The translations under genes were made by a program, and so were the position numbers. The notes beneath the pieces were generated by a model, which worked only from the letters and a program-made list of their open reading frames with translations, searched no databases and had not been told where the DNA came from. DNA of 58,240 nt. Origin: Planctomycetota bacterium (GTDB taxonomy: Bacteria; Planctomycetota; Phycisphaerae; Phycisphaerales; UBA5793). Shown here piece after piece: positions 1 to 8,022 of the stretch; the first letter of the stretch is position 1; each line of letters begins with the position of its first letter. The stretch is from the NCBI GenBank assembly GCA_963205185.1, contig CAUJHZ010000073.1, positions 1-58,240 on the forward strand, written 5' to 3'.

Positions 1-75
1 TTTTCGCCGTGGTTTGACGGGAATGATGGGCTCGATCAGGTTCCACAGTTCATCATCGAGAAGCGGCTTGGCCAT
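1..75 (-). CDS. IS5-family transposase, N-terminal fragment (runs off left edge)
   Basis: Only the first 25 codons are present, starting MAKPLLDDELWNLIEPIIP. This resembles the N-terminus of IS5-family DDE transposases, whose opening DUF4096-like region has a D-x-x-W-x-x-x-x-P pattern. A strong AGGAGG ribosome site sits upstream of the ATG, at 84-89 on the minus strand. The catalytic DDE domain is outside the window. The C-terminus of what looks like the same transposase is seen at 58112-58240, so the two edges probably hold two copies of one IS. Confidence 0.8.
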   Translation of the reverse strand, partial: MAKPLLDDELWNLIEPIIPVKPRRK

Positions 76-136
76 GTGCGTGCCTCCTTGCACTGCACGG
101 CACTTAGCAAGCCGCGTGCCATTGTGTTAGGGGCTC
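1..136 (-). mobile_element. IS5-type insertion sequence, transposase 5' end and terminal repeat
   Basis: This is the right-hand end of an insertion sequence that continues off the left edge. Its outer terminal repeat reads ATTGTGTTAGGGGCTC at 121-136. The exact inverse of that repeat opens the IS copy at the right edge of the window (58106-58121). The transposase start codon lies 61 nt inside the repeat, on the minus strand. Host sequence resumes with TAA at 137-139. The element itself is incomplete here, so the family assignment rests on the transposase termini seen at the two edges. Confidence 0.85.
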
Positions 137-138
137 TA

Positions 139-1008
139 AGGCAAACTTCCGCTATCTTGCTCGTGGTCACCGCAGTGGTGGTTTCAGGCATCACGCTTTG
201 GCGATACAATCATCTGTCCAGCCAGCCCAGTGCAGAGGCCCATTGGGGTCCGCTCGGGGCTGCAGCGTTTGCTCGCATCGGATGTGCGCCGTTGGAGTCT
301 CGCGACCGGATTGCGGCGCTGTTGCGCAGCGCGGCGCGAGGGGGGGAGCGAATCACGCAGGAGCAGTTTGAAAGCCTGCTGCTGACAGCGAGCGGTTTTT
401 TGGAGGTCTGCTTTCTCGAGGAGGAGCCTGACGCAAATCTTCGATGGCGAGCGGAGCACGGCTTCCGAATGAAGTCCAGGCACGATCTGATTGATCAGCA
501 TCGTGCGGGGATTCTGAGCCTATGGTCGGCGCTGAGGACGGATCCATTTCCGGAAGAAGCAACACCGAAGGACTGGTTCACTTCGCTATGGAAGCCGATA
601 CGAGCCTATGGAGATGGTGCCACTCAAATGGTGGCGCTCGCCGAATCGGATGATGGTTTGGTGCTGGTTATTGCCGACCTGCGGTCCACCAACGACCCAC
701 TCCCTGATCCTGCGAGTGCGCCGCGACGCGGAGCAGGCTCAATCTACGGGGCCGAGCACTGGACCGGCGGATCAGGAGTCGTCGGAACCAGTTGGTGGGA
801 GCCCGCCGCGACAATGGAGGATGTGATTGAGGCGAGCGGCCGATGTACGGCCGCCACATTTGGCATTATCGCAGAGTTCGCGAACGGAGAGCGACGACCT
901 ATCTCCCTCACCTTCTTCTGGGATCCAAACCGATCCGCGTGGATACTGGAGCGATTCAGCACGAGCAATCTCATGCCGGGAAGCAAGGGAACGGTAGTGC
1001 TTCACTGA
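139..1008 (+). CDS. 5'-truncated membrane-anchored protein of unknown function
   Basis: An open frame runs out of the IS terminal repeat into host DNA. The first host-coded residues form a single hydrophobic helix (about residues 3-20 of the fragment, rich in V, L and A), followed by a soluble region of roughly 260 residues. This looks like a signal anchor with an extracytoplasmic domain. No family is recognised. The frame stays open back into the IS, where a GTG at 76 could supply a replacement start, so a hybrid product of up to 310 residues is possible. The natural start has been removed or displaced by the IS. Base composition appears less GC-rich than the neighbours to the right. Confidence 0.55.
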   Translation, partial: RQTSAILLVVTAVVVSGITLWRYNHLSSQPSAEAHWGPLGAAAFARIGCAPLESRDRIAALLRSAARGGERITQEQFESLLLTASGFLEVCFLEEEPDANLRWRAEHGFRMKSRHDLIDQHRAGILSLWSALRTDPFPEEATPKDWFTSLWKPIRAYGDGATQMVALAESDDGLVLVIADLRSTNDPLPDPASAPRRGAGSIYGAEHWTGGSGVVGTSWWEPAATMEDVIEASGRCTAATFGIIAEFANGERRPISLTFFWDPNRSAWILERFSTSNLMPGSKGTVVLH

Positions 1009-1064
1009 GCGAAGGACGGGACATGCTACTGCATGCGCGGTCGGGTTATGGCGTCGCAGCATGA

Positions 1065-1241
<177 letters not shown>

Positions 1242-1297
1242 GCAGCCGCTCCAGCGCCGGCGGCGGTTTGGCCGAAGGAACGCACAGGAGCACGCAC

Positions 1298-2224
1298 ATG
1301 GCCGACCTCAATGACATGCTCGCCGCATGGCGGCAGCGAACCGCCCGCGTCGATCAACTCGACAAAGTCTTCATCATCGGCTGCGGCAAGTCGGGCACGA
1401 CGTGGCTGCGCCACATGCTCAACGGCCATCCGCAGATCGTGGTGCAGGGCGAAGGCTGCTTTGCCTGGCGCCTGCTGCCGCACTTCTTCCAGGCCATCGA
1501 TGCGTTCAACGCCCACCAGCAGCAGGGCCAGCCGCCGGTCACGCACTTCGATCCCGGCGATCGCGCCGTTATGGCCCGACTGCTCATCGACACGCAGTTT
1601 GCCCGCTACCTCGAGCACGCGCAGGCGGAGGGGCGGGACCTGTCGGCCCTGCGCTACGTCGGCGACAAGACGCCTCAGCACACCATCGCCATCGGGCCGC
1701 TGAGCGCGCTGTATCCGAACTGCCGGTTCGTGCACATCATGCGCGATCCGCGCGATGTCGCGGTGAGCGGCTGGTTCCACGACGGCAAGACCTCCGGTCG
1801 CACATTCGAGCAGTTCATCCGCCACTACATGAACGAGGTCTGGCCGCTGCAGGTCGGCTCGGCGCGGCGCGACGGGCCGCCGCTCGGACCGAAGCGCTAC
1901 TTCGAACTTCGCTACCGCGACCTGCTGGGCGATGAAGACCTCTGGCTGCGCCGAATACTCGATTTCCTCGAAGTCGATGGGTCGGGCGACATCATCTCGC
2001 GCTGCCGCGAGGCGGGCTCGTTCAAGCGGCTCTCGGGTGGGCGCGAGCGCGGGCAGGAGGATGCGGGCAACTTTTACCGCAAGGGAGTCGCGGGCGACTG
2101 GCGCAACCACCTGCCGCTCGACCTGGCGCAGCAGTGTTGCGACCGCATCGCTGATCTCATGCGCAGCGCCGGCTACGACCCGGACTGCAGCGAAGCGCTG
2201 GCCGTGGCGGAACAGCGCAGCTGA
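1298..2224 (+). CDS. PAPS-dependent sulfotransferase family protein
   Basis: This 308-residue protein has the two cofactor signatures of sulfotransferases. The 5'-phosphosulfate loop GCGKSGTTW lies at residues 28-36 and the 3'-phosphate motif IMRDPRD at 147-153, followed by Ser158. The family transfers sulfate from PAPS to hydroxyl or amino groups, often on glycans, lipids or tyrosines; the acceptor cannot be read from sequence. The start at ATG 1298 is chosen because AGGAG lies 7 nt upstream and the protein then begins just before the P-loop region. The frame stays open upstream, but only through the guaB remnant in another phase. It stands alone, without an obvious operon partner. Confidence 0.85.
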   Translation: MADLNDMLAAWRQRTARVDQLDKVFIIGCGKSGTTWLRHMLNGHPQIVVQGEGCFAWRLLPHFFQAIDAFNAHQQQGQPPVTHFDPGDRAVMARLLIDTQFARYLEHAQAEGRDLSALRYVGDKTPQHTIAIGPLSALYPNCRFVHIMRDPRDVAVSGWFHDGKTSGRTFEQFIRHYMNEVWPLQVGSARRDGPPLGPKRYFELRYRDLLGDEDLWLRRILDFLEVDGSGDIISRCREAGSFKRLSGGRERGQEDAGNFYRKGVAGDWRNHLPLDLAQQCCDRIADLMRSAGYDPDCSEALAVAEQRS

Positions 2225-2316
2225 GTCGATCTGGGGGCTGCACCTGAGATCATCCGCGTCGGCACTCGCCTGAGAGCGGCGTCAGGCGAATCCGCAACGC
2301 GATGCCGAGCGGCGTG

Positions 2317-2322
2317 TACACT
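2317..2322 (+). promoter_or_regulatory. -10-like TACACT before the TolC-like gene
   Basis: TACACT lies 8 nt before an in-frame ATG at 2331. This is the spacing seen before many other starts in this window. It either drives a leaderless mRNA starting at 2331 or a leader of about 170 nt to the ATG at 2505. Confidence 0.35.
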
Positions 2323-2504
2323 ACGCTGCTATGGCTGAGAACCCGCATGAAGGCCGCAGGGGTGCCGTGGTCGAAGCGACGCATTGGGAGCGCCGGCCAC
2401 GCGGGCGCGCCGCCGGCGCGCGAATCACGGTGCTCATCGCGCGCGCCATTGCGTGGCCTTCCGGGCGCAAAGCCTCCCTCCAGACCACGGCGCCCCGGTT
2501 TGGT

Positions 2505-4397
2505 ATGCGAACCGAGACCCGACACCTCATCGCTCTGATCGCGCCGGCGGCGATCCTCGCGCCGGCGCTGCTCATGGCCGCACTGCTGGCGGGGTGCAGC
2601 CCGGGGCTGGCTGGGATCGACCGCGAAGCGTCGAAGATCATCTCGGCCCGGACTGAGGCGCTGGGCGGCAATGCCATCGCGCCCACCTACGAGCACCTCG
2701 ACCCGGTCCGGGCTCAGGCTGATGAGATTCGCCACACCGATCAAAACACCGAGTCCTTCCCGGAGACCCGCAATCCGGCCGCGTCGGAACTGAGCATCGA
2801 GCGGGCGGATCCCCGCCGCACGGTGCAGGCCCTGCTCGATCGTTACAAGGATACCGAACCGACGATGCAGCGCTTCACGCTCGAGCAGACGCTCAAGTAC
2901 GCCGTGGAGCACGCCCGCGAATACAAGACCGCCAAGGAAGAACTGCTGCTGGCCGCGCTGCGGCTGCTCACGCAGCGGCACCTGTTCGGGCCGCGGTTCT
3001 TCGATGAGGTGACGGCGTCGTTTGACGGCGATCCTGAAGACGGCGACTACGAAATCGCCACTCGGCTCGTCAACGAGTTTCGCGTGACGCAGCGGCTGCA
3101 GACGGGCGGCGAGCTGTCCGCCCGGGCACTGGTCAACGCGACCGAGCAGTTGCGCCGCCGCGTGGGCGATCCGGACAGCGAGTCCCAGTCGGCCAGCATC
3201 ATTCTCTCGGCGAACATCCCGCTGCTGCGCGGCGCCGGCGACGTGGCGCAGGAATCGCTCATCAGCGCCGAGCGGCAGATGGTCTACGCCACGCGCACCT
3301 TCGAGCGCTTCCGCCAGCAGTTCCTCTTCAACATCGCCACCGATTACTTCGACCTGCTCCGCGCCCAGGCACAGATCGAGAACGCCCGGCGGGTGCTCGC
3401 CAGCCGCCAGGCCCTGTACAAGGAGACGGAGGCGCTGTATCAGCGCGGCCGGCGCGCCCAGTTCGAGTTGAGCGAGACTCAGGCGCGCGTGCTTTCCAGC
3501 GAGAACAGCCTCGCCGACCAGCGCGACCGCTACATCGTGCAGCTCGAGCGTTTTCGCATCCGCCTCGGCCTGCCGCCGGACAATCCATACCTGATCGACA
3601 CGACCTCGTCGTTCGACCTGCCGGTGCCCGAACTCGATGTGATCGAGAGCGTGCGGCGCGGCCTGCTCTACCGCCTCGATCTCCAGACGACGCGGGACCA
3701 GCTCGACGACTCCCGGCGCGGCGTGGCCAACGCGCGCAACGACCTGCTGCCCGATCTCGATCTCAGCGCGTCGATGACCATCCCGACCGATCCGAGTCTC
3801 AAGCGATCCGGCCTCCAACTCGACGAAGACGAGATCGGCTACAACGCTTCGATCACCTTCGGCCTGCCGATCGATCGCGAGATTGAGCGCATCGGATTGC
3901 GGCAGGCGACCATCGATCTCGAGCGGTCTCACCGGGACGTGCGCGAGACCGAGGACAACATCGAGTTGAGCATCCGCTCGGCGATGCGCGACATCCAGCT
4001 CGCGCTGTTCAGTCTGCAGATCCAGAATGAGAGCATCCGGATCATCCGCCGGCGCATCGAGGGGCTCGAACTCCGCCGGGCCGATGTGACCGCCCGCACC
4101 CGCATCGACGCCCAGGACGAGCTTTCCGCGGCCCTCGACGCCCGCGATGCGGCTATCCGAAATCTTCGCGTAGCGATCATGCGCTACCTGCTGGAGACCG
4201 GTCAGTTCCGGGTGGATGCCGATGGCCAATTCATCGCGCCGCCGGGGATGGAGCAGTTGACCCCCGAAGAGGCCGAGCAGCTGTACCAGATGGGCACGTC
4301 CGGCGAGGCCGTCTTCGAGGAGGTGCAGGCCCCGATTGAGGGTGAGCCGGCGGAAAGTGAACCCGATTCTGTCCCGTTGCGGCCCGAGCAGCCGTGA
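2505..4397 (+). CDS. TolC-like outer-membrane efflux lipoprotein
   Basis: This protein of about 630 residues has the two helical halves of the TolC/OEP fold, with long Ala/Glu/Arg-rich amphipathic helices. One example is around RQQFLFNIATDYFDLLRAQ, and a similar segment follows in the second half. Family members form outer-membrane and periplasmic channels for tripartite pumps. The start at ATG 2505 is preferred because it gives a hydrophobic signal peptide ending in LLAGC, a lipobox with Cys near residue 29. However, a TACACT box 8 nt before the in-frame ATG at 2331 would fit a leaderless 688-residue product. The next gene is an HlyD-like adaptor 52 bp downstream, so the two probably work together. 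Confidence 0.85.
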   Translation: MRTETRHLIALIAPAAILAPALLMAALLAGCSPGLAGIDREASKIISARTEALGGNAIAPTYEHLDPVRAQADEIRHTDQNTESFPETRNPAASELSIERADPRRTVQALLDRYKDTEPTMQRFTLEQTLKYAVEHAREYKTAKEELLLAALRLLTQRHLFGPRFFDEVTASFDGDPEDGDYEIATRLVNEFRVTQRLQTGGELSARALVNATEQLRRRVGDPDSESQSASIILSANIPLLRGAGDVAQESLISAERQMVYATRTFERFRQQFLFNIATDYFDLLRAQAQIENARRVLASRQALYKETEALYQRGRRAQFELSETQARVLSSENSLADQRDRYIVQLERFRIRLGLPPDNPYLIDTTSSFDLPVPELDVIESVRRGLLYRLDLQTTRDQLDDSRRGVANARNDLLPDLDLSASMTIPTDPSLKRSGLQLDEDEIGYNASITFGLPIDREIERIGLRQATIDLERSHRDVRETEDNIELSIRSAMRDIQLALFSLQIQNESIRIIRRRIEGLELRRADVTARTRIDAQDELSAALDARDAAIRNLRVAIMRYLLETGQFRVDADGQFIAPPGMEQLTPEEAEQLYQMGTSGEAVFEEVQAPIEGEPAESEPDSVPLRPEQP

Positions 4398-4437
4398 TTC
4401 CGTCCGATCCAGGCCGATCCGATGGGCGATTCATCGG

Positions 4438-4443
4438 TAAGAT
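4438..4443 (+). promoter_or_regulatory. -10-like TAAGAT before the HlyD-like gene
   Basis: TAAGAT ends 6 nt before ATG 4450 and no Shine-Dalgarno sequence is visible. The arrangement fits a leaderless transcript for the adaptor gene, independent of the TolC-like gene upstream. Confidence 0.4.
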
Positions 4444-4449
4444 TGACTG

Positions 4450-5964
4450 ATGACCACAACGGCACCTGATATGCACCGAAAACCGCCCGCCCGCCACGCC
4501 CTGCTGCTCAAAGTACTGCTGTTTCTTGCGGTGGTCGGCGGCCTCGGCGGCACGGCGATCGTCTATACGCTCAACCGCGGCGCCCCCGGCGGGGAAGTAG
4601 CGGTCGACGACCGCTTCCACGTCAAGGAGATGAGTTTCGACATGACCATCCCCGCGACCGGGGAACTCGAGGCTCTCAACTCGGTCGAGATTCGCAATCT
4701 CGTCGAGGGCCGCACGGTGATCAAGTGGATCATCGACGAAGGCAAGCGCGTGGCCAAGGGCGATTTGCTCGTCGAACTGACGAGCGATGAGATCGTCAAT
4801 CGCATCGAGGAGGAAACGCTGCGCGTCGAGTCGGCCAAGAGCGAACTCGTTTCGGCTCAGGAGTCCGTCGCGCTCCAGGAGAGCCAGAACCGCTCGACGG
4901 AGAGCCGTGCCCGTCTCGATGTGGAACTGGCGGAACTCGAACTGAAGCGCTGGCAGGAGGGCGAAGTCGCCACCCGCCGCAAAGACATCGAGGTGCGCCT
5001 GCAGCTGGCCATCCGCAACGCGGACCAGCGCAAGAAGGACTTCGAGAACTCGGAAATGCTCTTTCGCGAGGGCTTCATCAGCGAGAGCGAGTACGTCACC
5101 GACCAGAACCGGCTCGACGAGGCGAAGGCCGAACTCGAAAAAGCCCAACTCGCCAAGCAGATCTACGAAGAGTACGAGTACCCCAAGGATTACAAGGTCA
5201 AGAAGAGCGACCTCGACGAAGCCCAGGCCGAACTCGAGCGCGTCGTTTCCTCCAACTCGCGCACGCTCGAGCAGAAGAGGGCCGATCTGATCAACAAGGA
5301 GCGGCAACTGACGATTCGCGAATCGCGACTCGCGAAACTGCAGGAGCAACTTGCGGCCTGTACGATCCGTGCGCCGGGCGACGGGCTGGTGGTGTACGGC
5401 TCAAGCGTGGGCCGCAATCCGTGGCGGCGCGACGAACCGCTGCAGATCGGCCAGGAAGTGTACAACAACCAGTTGCTCATCATCCTCCCGGACACGAGCC
5501 AGTTGATCGCTTCGGTGCGCGTGCATGAAACGCAGTCGAACCGCGTGCAGGTGGATATGCCCGCGACGGTGCGCATCGACGCCAATTCCAAGCTGCTGCT
5601 TGCCGCCAAGGTGCGCAACGTCGGCGTCATGGCCGAACAGGCGGGATTCGGCAGCCAGGTCCGCGAGTACACGATCCGACTGCTCGTTGAAGGCGAGAAT
5701 CAGTGGGACCTCAAGCCGTCGATGCGCTGCAAGGCGGAGATTCTGCTCGGCCGCGTCGAGAATGTTCTCGCCGTGCCGATCCAGGCGGTCTACATCGAGC
5801 GCGGCAAGTCGCACGTGTGGGTGCCGGCGGGATCATCCACCTGGAAGAAGCAGCCGGTCACCACCGGCCGCAACAGCGAAACGATGATCGAGATCAAGTC
5901 CGGCCTGGAGCCCGGCGCGATCGTGCTGCTGCGACCGCCCACGCCCGGCGAGATCGAAGGCTGA
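4450..5964 (+). CDS. HlyD/RND-type periplasmic adaptor subunit
   Basis: This 504-residue membrane-fusion protein has one N-terminal membrane helix at about residues 18-40. A first lipoyl half-domain follows at about 70-115, with EGKRVAKGDLLVEL. A long coiled coil covers about 115-300. The second lipoyl half includes ACTIRAPGDGLVVYG, and a beta-barrel region lies at 340-450. Such adaptors link an inner-membrane transporter to a TolC channel, and the gene just upstream encodes such a channel. No ABC or RND permease follows; the next genes are on the other strand and encode PEP-CTERM proteins. The inner-membrane partner must be elsewhere. Confidence 0.88.
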   Translation: MTTTAPDMHRKPPARHALLLKVLLFLAVVGGLGGTAIVYTLNRGAPGGEVAVDDRFHVKEMSFDMTIPATGELEALNSVEIRNLVEGRTVIKWIIDEGKRVAKGDLLVELTSDEIVNRIEEETLRVESAKSELVSAQESVALQESQNRSTESRARLDVELAELELKRWQEGEVATRRKDIEVRLQLAIRNADQRKKDFENSEMLFREGFISESEYVTDQNRLDEAKAELEKAQLAKQIYEEYEYPKDYKVKKSDLDEAQAELERVVSSNSRTLEQKRADLINKERQLTIRESRLAKLQEQLAACTIRAPGDGLVVYGSSVGRNPWRRDEPLQIGQEVYNNQLLIILPDTSQLIASVRVHETQSNRVQVDMPATVRIDANSKLLLAAKVRNVGVMAEQAGFGSQVREYTIRLLVEGENQWDLKPSMRCKAEILLGRVENVLAVPIQAVYIERGKSHVWVPAGSSTWKKQPVTTGRNSETMIEIKSGLEPGAIVLLRPPTPGEIEG

Positions 5965-6021
5965 CGCCCTCCGCGCCGCCTCCCCGGCGCTTTCGCGTGC
6001 ATGTCCATTGAAGAAAAAGAA

Positions 6022-6056
6022 CTACGCAGCACCCGAGTGAGAGAAGTGCTGCGTAG
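6022..6056 (-). terminator. Rho-independent terminator of the first PEP-CTERM gene
   Basis: An 11-bp perfect stem pairs 6022-6032 with 6046-6056 (CTACGCAGCAC and its inverse) around a 13-nt loop. On the minus strand it is followed by TTCTTTTTCTTC. It lies 30 bp past the stop codon of the PEP-CTERM gene at 6086. Confidence 0.8.
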
Positions 6057-6085
6057 CGATTGGTGGGCGTTGCGACGGGCAGGCG

Positions 6086-6796
6086 TCAGGCGTTGGTGTG
6101 GCGCCGACGGCGGCCTCCCGCAAGGGCAAACGAACCCATGGCCAGCAGCGCCATGCTGCCGGGCGTGGGGATGACCCCGATGCTGCCGATGCGGAAATCG
6201 GTTGCCAGCACTGGTTCGAGGAAGACGGCGACGCCCTGGATCGAGGACATGTCCACCTGACCGATCCCGTCAAAATCACTGAACGAGAAGTGCAGGGTCT
6301 GCGGACCGGCGTGATCCAGCGAGAGCGACAGGCTCGCGAGGCTGTTGCCGTCCGAGATGGACACGGTCACCGGCATGTCCTGGTTGTTGGCGTAGTCGAA
6401 CAGGTCGAACGCCACCGCGATTTCAGTCATGTTGCTGAAGTCGGCGTTCAGGCCCGCTCCGTCTCCGTCGTAGAGCAGGTTCCAGTCGCCCTCGGCGCCC
6501 GAAGACGACGAGTAATCCATGACCATGCCGAAGTTCGGCACGATCGCCGCCGTGACGTAGTCCAGACCGTGCTGCGCGAGGAACGTCGCACGAATCGTGG
6601 AGTGCCTCGACCCTCCGAGGACGTGGTTCAACCCGGTCTCGTGGATCTGCACGGTCGCGATCTCATCGATCGTGACCGGCCACGGCGTGGGGTCGTCCAC
6701 ATCGGAAAAGTCGTCGATGAGGTATTGCGCTGAAGCGGCGCTGGCCATCAAGGCGCTCATTACCGAAGCCGCAACAGCCTTCTGTAGTATGTTCAC
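6086..6796 (-). CDS. PEP-CTERM sorting domain protein, copy 1
   Basis: This 236-residue exported protein has an N-terminal signal peptide (about residues 1-22, ending ASAASA). Its C-terminus carries PTPGSMALLAMG, a hydrophobic stretch and an RRRR cluster, the tripartite PEP-CTERM signal. In known systems an exosortase (EpsH family) cleaves this tail and the protein is placed on the cell surface or in extracellular polymer. The central region, of no recognised function, closely matches the neighbouring gene at 7130-7840, which has exactly the same length. GTG 6796 is chosen because GGGAG lies about 10 nt upstream and the signal peptide then starts directly. Confidence 0.85.
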   Translation of the reverse strand: MNILQKAVAASVMSALMASAASAQYLIDDFSDVDDPTPWPVTIDEIATVQIHETGLNHVLGGSRHSTIRATFLAQHGLDYVTAAIVPNFGMVMDYSSSSGAEGDWNLLYDGDGAGLNADFSNMTEIAVAFDLFDYANNQDMPVTVSISDGNSLASLSLSLDHAGPQTLHFSFSDFDGIGQVDMSSIQGVAVFLEPVLATDFRIGSIGVIPTPGSMALLAMGSFALAGGRRRRHTNA

Positions 6797-7129
6797 GTTG
6801 CTTCTCTCCCTTCTACTTGAAAATCTCTCTCTCCCGCCACGCATAGACATTCTGAACGTGGATCGTTGGATTATGCGTCCCCGGCAACGAGTCAAATTGA
6901 GTATTTACCTAATCGTGCGGCCAATTTCGAGGTTGACGCCTGTCGCCGACTTGCTGCTTGAGCGCGAGAACAGATCGCCGCTGAGGCGCGCCCGAGGTGA
7001 ATGCTCAAGGTGGAACCGACGGCGGCGGGCGAGCGCTGAAACGCCGCCCTGGTGGCGGATTAAAGCAACGCGCCGCATCCCATTGAGGACGCGGCGCGAG
7101 ATGGTGCGCGGCCGATCGAATGCGAAGCG
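6797..7129. other. Intergenic spacer between the PEP-CTERM paralogues
   Basis: This 333-bp spacer holds no convincing gene. It contains the downstream hairpin of copy 2 (7069-7098). Toward its left end lies the presumed leader and promoter zone of copy 1, including a minus-strand CATAAT near 6870. No tRNA or structured RNA was recognised. Confidence 0.5.
7069..7098 (-). terminator. Probable terminator of the second PEP-CTERM gene
   Basis: An 8-bp stem pairs CGCGCCGC (7069-7076) with GCGGCGCG (7091-7098) around a 14-nt loop. On the minus strand it is followed by TTGCTTTAAT, a weak U-rich tract. It lies 31 bp downstream of the stop of the gene at 7130. Confidence 0.55.
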
Positions 7130-7840
7130 TCAGTTCCGACCGGCGCCCCTCCATCGCCGGCCGCCGATGGCCGCGGCACCGAGTCCGAGCAGCGCCAGGC
7201 TCGCCGGCGCCGGAACGCCGTAGATCTGGGTCAGCCGAAAATCGACGGCCGCACCCGGATCGAGAAAGACGCTGATGCTCTGCAGATGGGCGAGATCGAG
7301 CAGGCCGATGCCGGAGAAGTCCGACATGGCGAACGAGAGCGTCTGCGGCCCCGGGCTGTCGAGCGACCTGGTGAGCAGCGCCGCCGAGTTGCCGTCAAAG
7401 AGGGTTACGGTAACCGGCAGCGGCTGTCCGTTGGCAAAGTCGAAGCGGCCGAACTCGATCATGATGTCGGTGATGGCGGAGAAGTCCGCGTTCAGTCCGG
7501 CCCCGTCCTCGTCGTAGAGCAGGTCCCAGTCGCCGCGCGCGCCGGCGGTCGAGGAGTAATCGAGGATCATGCCGAAGTTCGGCACGATCGCGGCCTGGAC
7601 GAAGTCGAGACCGAGCGTTTCGAGGAACGTGGCGCGAACGGTCGAGTGCCGCGAACCGCCGATGACGTTGGTCAGCCCGAGTTCGTTGATGTCGATCGAG
7701 TCGATGGTCGTGATGACGACCGGCCAGGGTGTCGGGTCGTCGACCGATGAAAAGTCGTCAATGAGGACGTCCGCGCACGCGGCGGACGTCATGCCACCCG
7801 CGATGGCGAAGATCGCGAGTCTGGCGCGCCATTCTTTCAT
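7130..7840 (-). CDS. PEP-CTERM sorting domain protein, copy 2
   Basis: This 236-residue paralogue of the gene at 6086-6796 shares its length and long matching blocks such as IDDFS, DDPTPWPV, GGSRHST and GAGLNADFS. A signal peptide ends near ACA at residue 23. The C-terminus has VPAPASLALLGLG, a short hydrophobic run and a basic RRWRG end, a PEP-CTERM variant. ATG 7840 follows a strong GGAGGGAG site. Its product is expected to be exported and processed by an exosortase, which is not in this window. The two copies probably arose by tandem duplication. Each seems to be transcribed on its own, since a hairpin separates them. Confidence 0.85.
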   Translation of the reverse strand: MKEWRARLAIFAIAGGMTSAACADVLIDDFSSVDDPTPWPVVITTIDSIDINELGLTNVIGGSRHSTVRATFLETLGLDFVQAAIVPNFGMILDYSSTAGARGDWDLLYDEDGAGLNADFSAITDIMIEFGRFDFANGQPLPVTVTLFDGNSAALLTRSLDSPGPQTLSFAMSDFSGIGLLDLAHLQSISVFLDPGAAVDFRLTQIYGVPAPASLALLGLGAAAIGGRRWRGAGRN

Positions 7841-8009
7841 GAAACTCCCTCCAATCTGCGACTGCGTTGCGCGTGAGTGTCCGGTTCCCGCGGACCGGTT
7901 CCAACATATGAGTGTGCATTTATTGGACAGTTTGTCAATGCGAAGGACCGTGGAAGTGCTCGGATCAGGGTCGTTTCCCTCATCTCGATCTGATTGACTC
8001 TGCATCGGA

Positions 8010-8015
8010 TATCCT
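8010..8015 (+). promoter_or_regulatory. -10-like TATCCT before the first zinc-ribbon gene
   Basis: TATCCT ends 7 nt before GTG 8023, with no Shine-Dalgarno sequence between. This supports GTG 8023 as a leaderless start. Confidence 0.4.
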
Positions 8016-8022
8016 GTACTCG

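Noticed and set aside
2250-4229. A 659-residue minus-strand frame opposite the TolC-like gene
   Set aside because: No motif or start signal; it mirrors codon bias of the real gene.
7933-7938. Minus-strand TTGACA as a -35 box for the second PEP-CTERM gene
   Set aside because: No acceptable -10 box is found at 16-18 nt, so a promoter could not be supported there.
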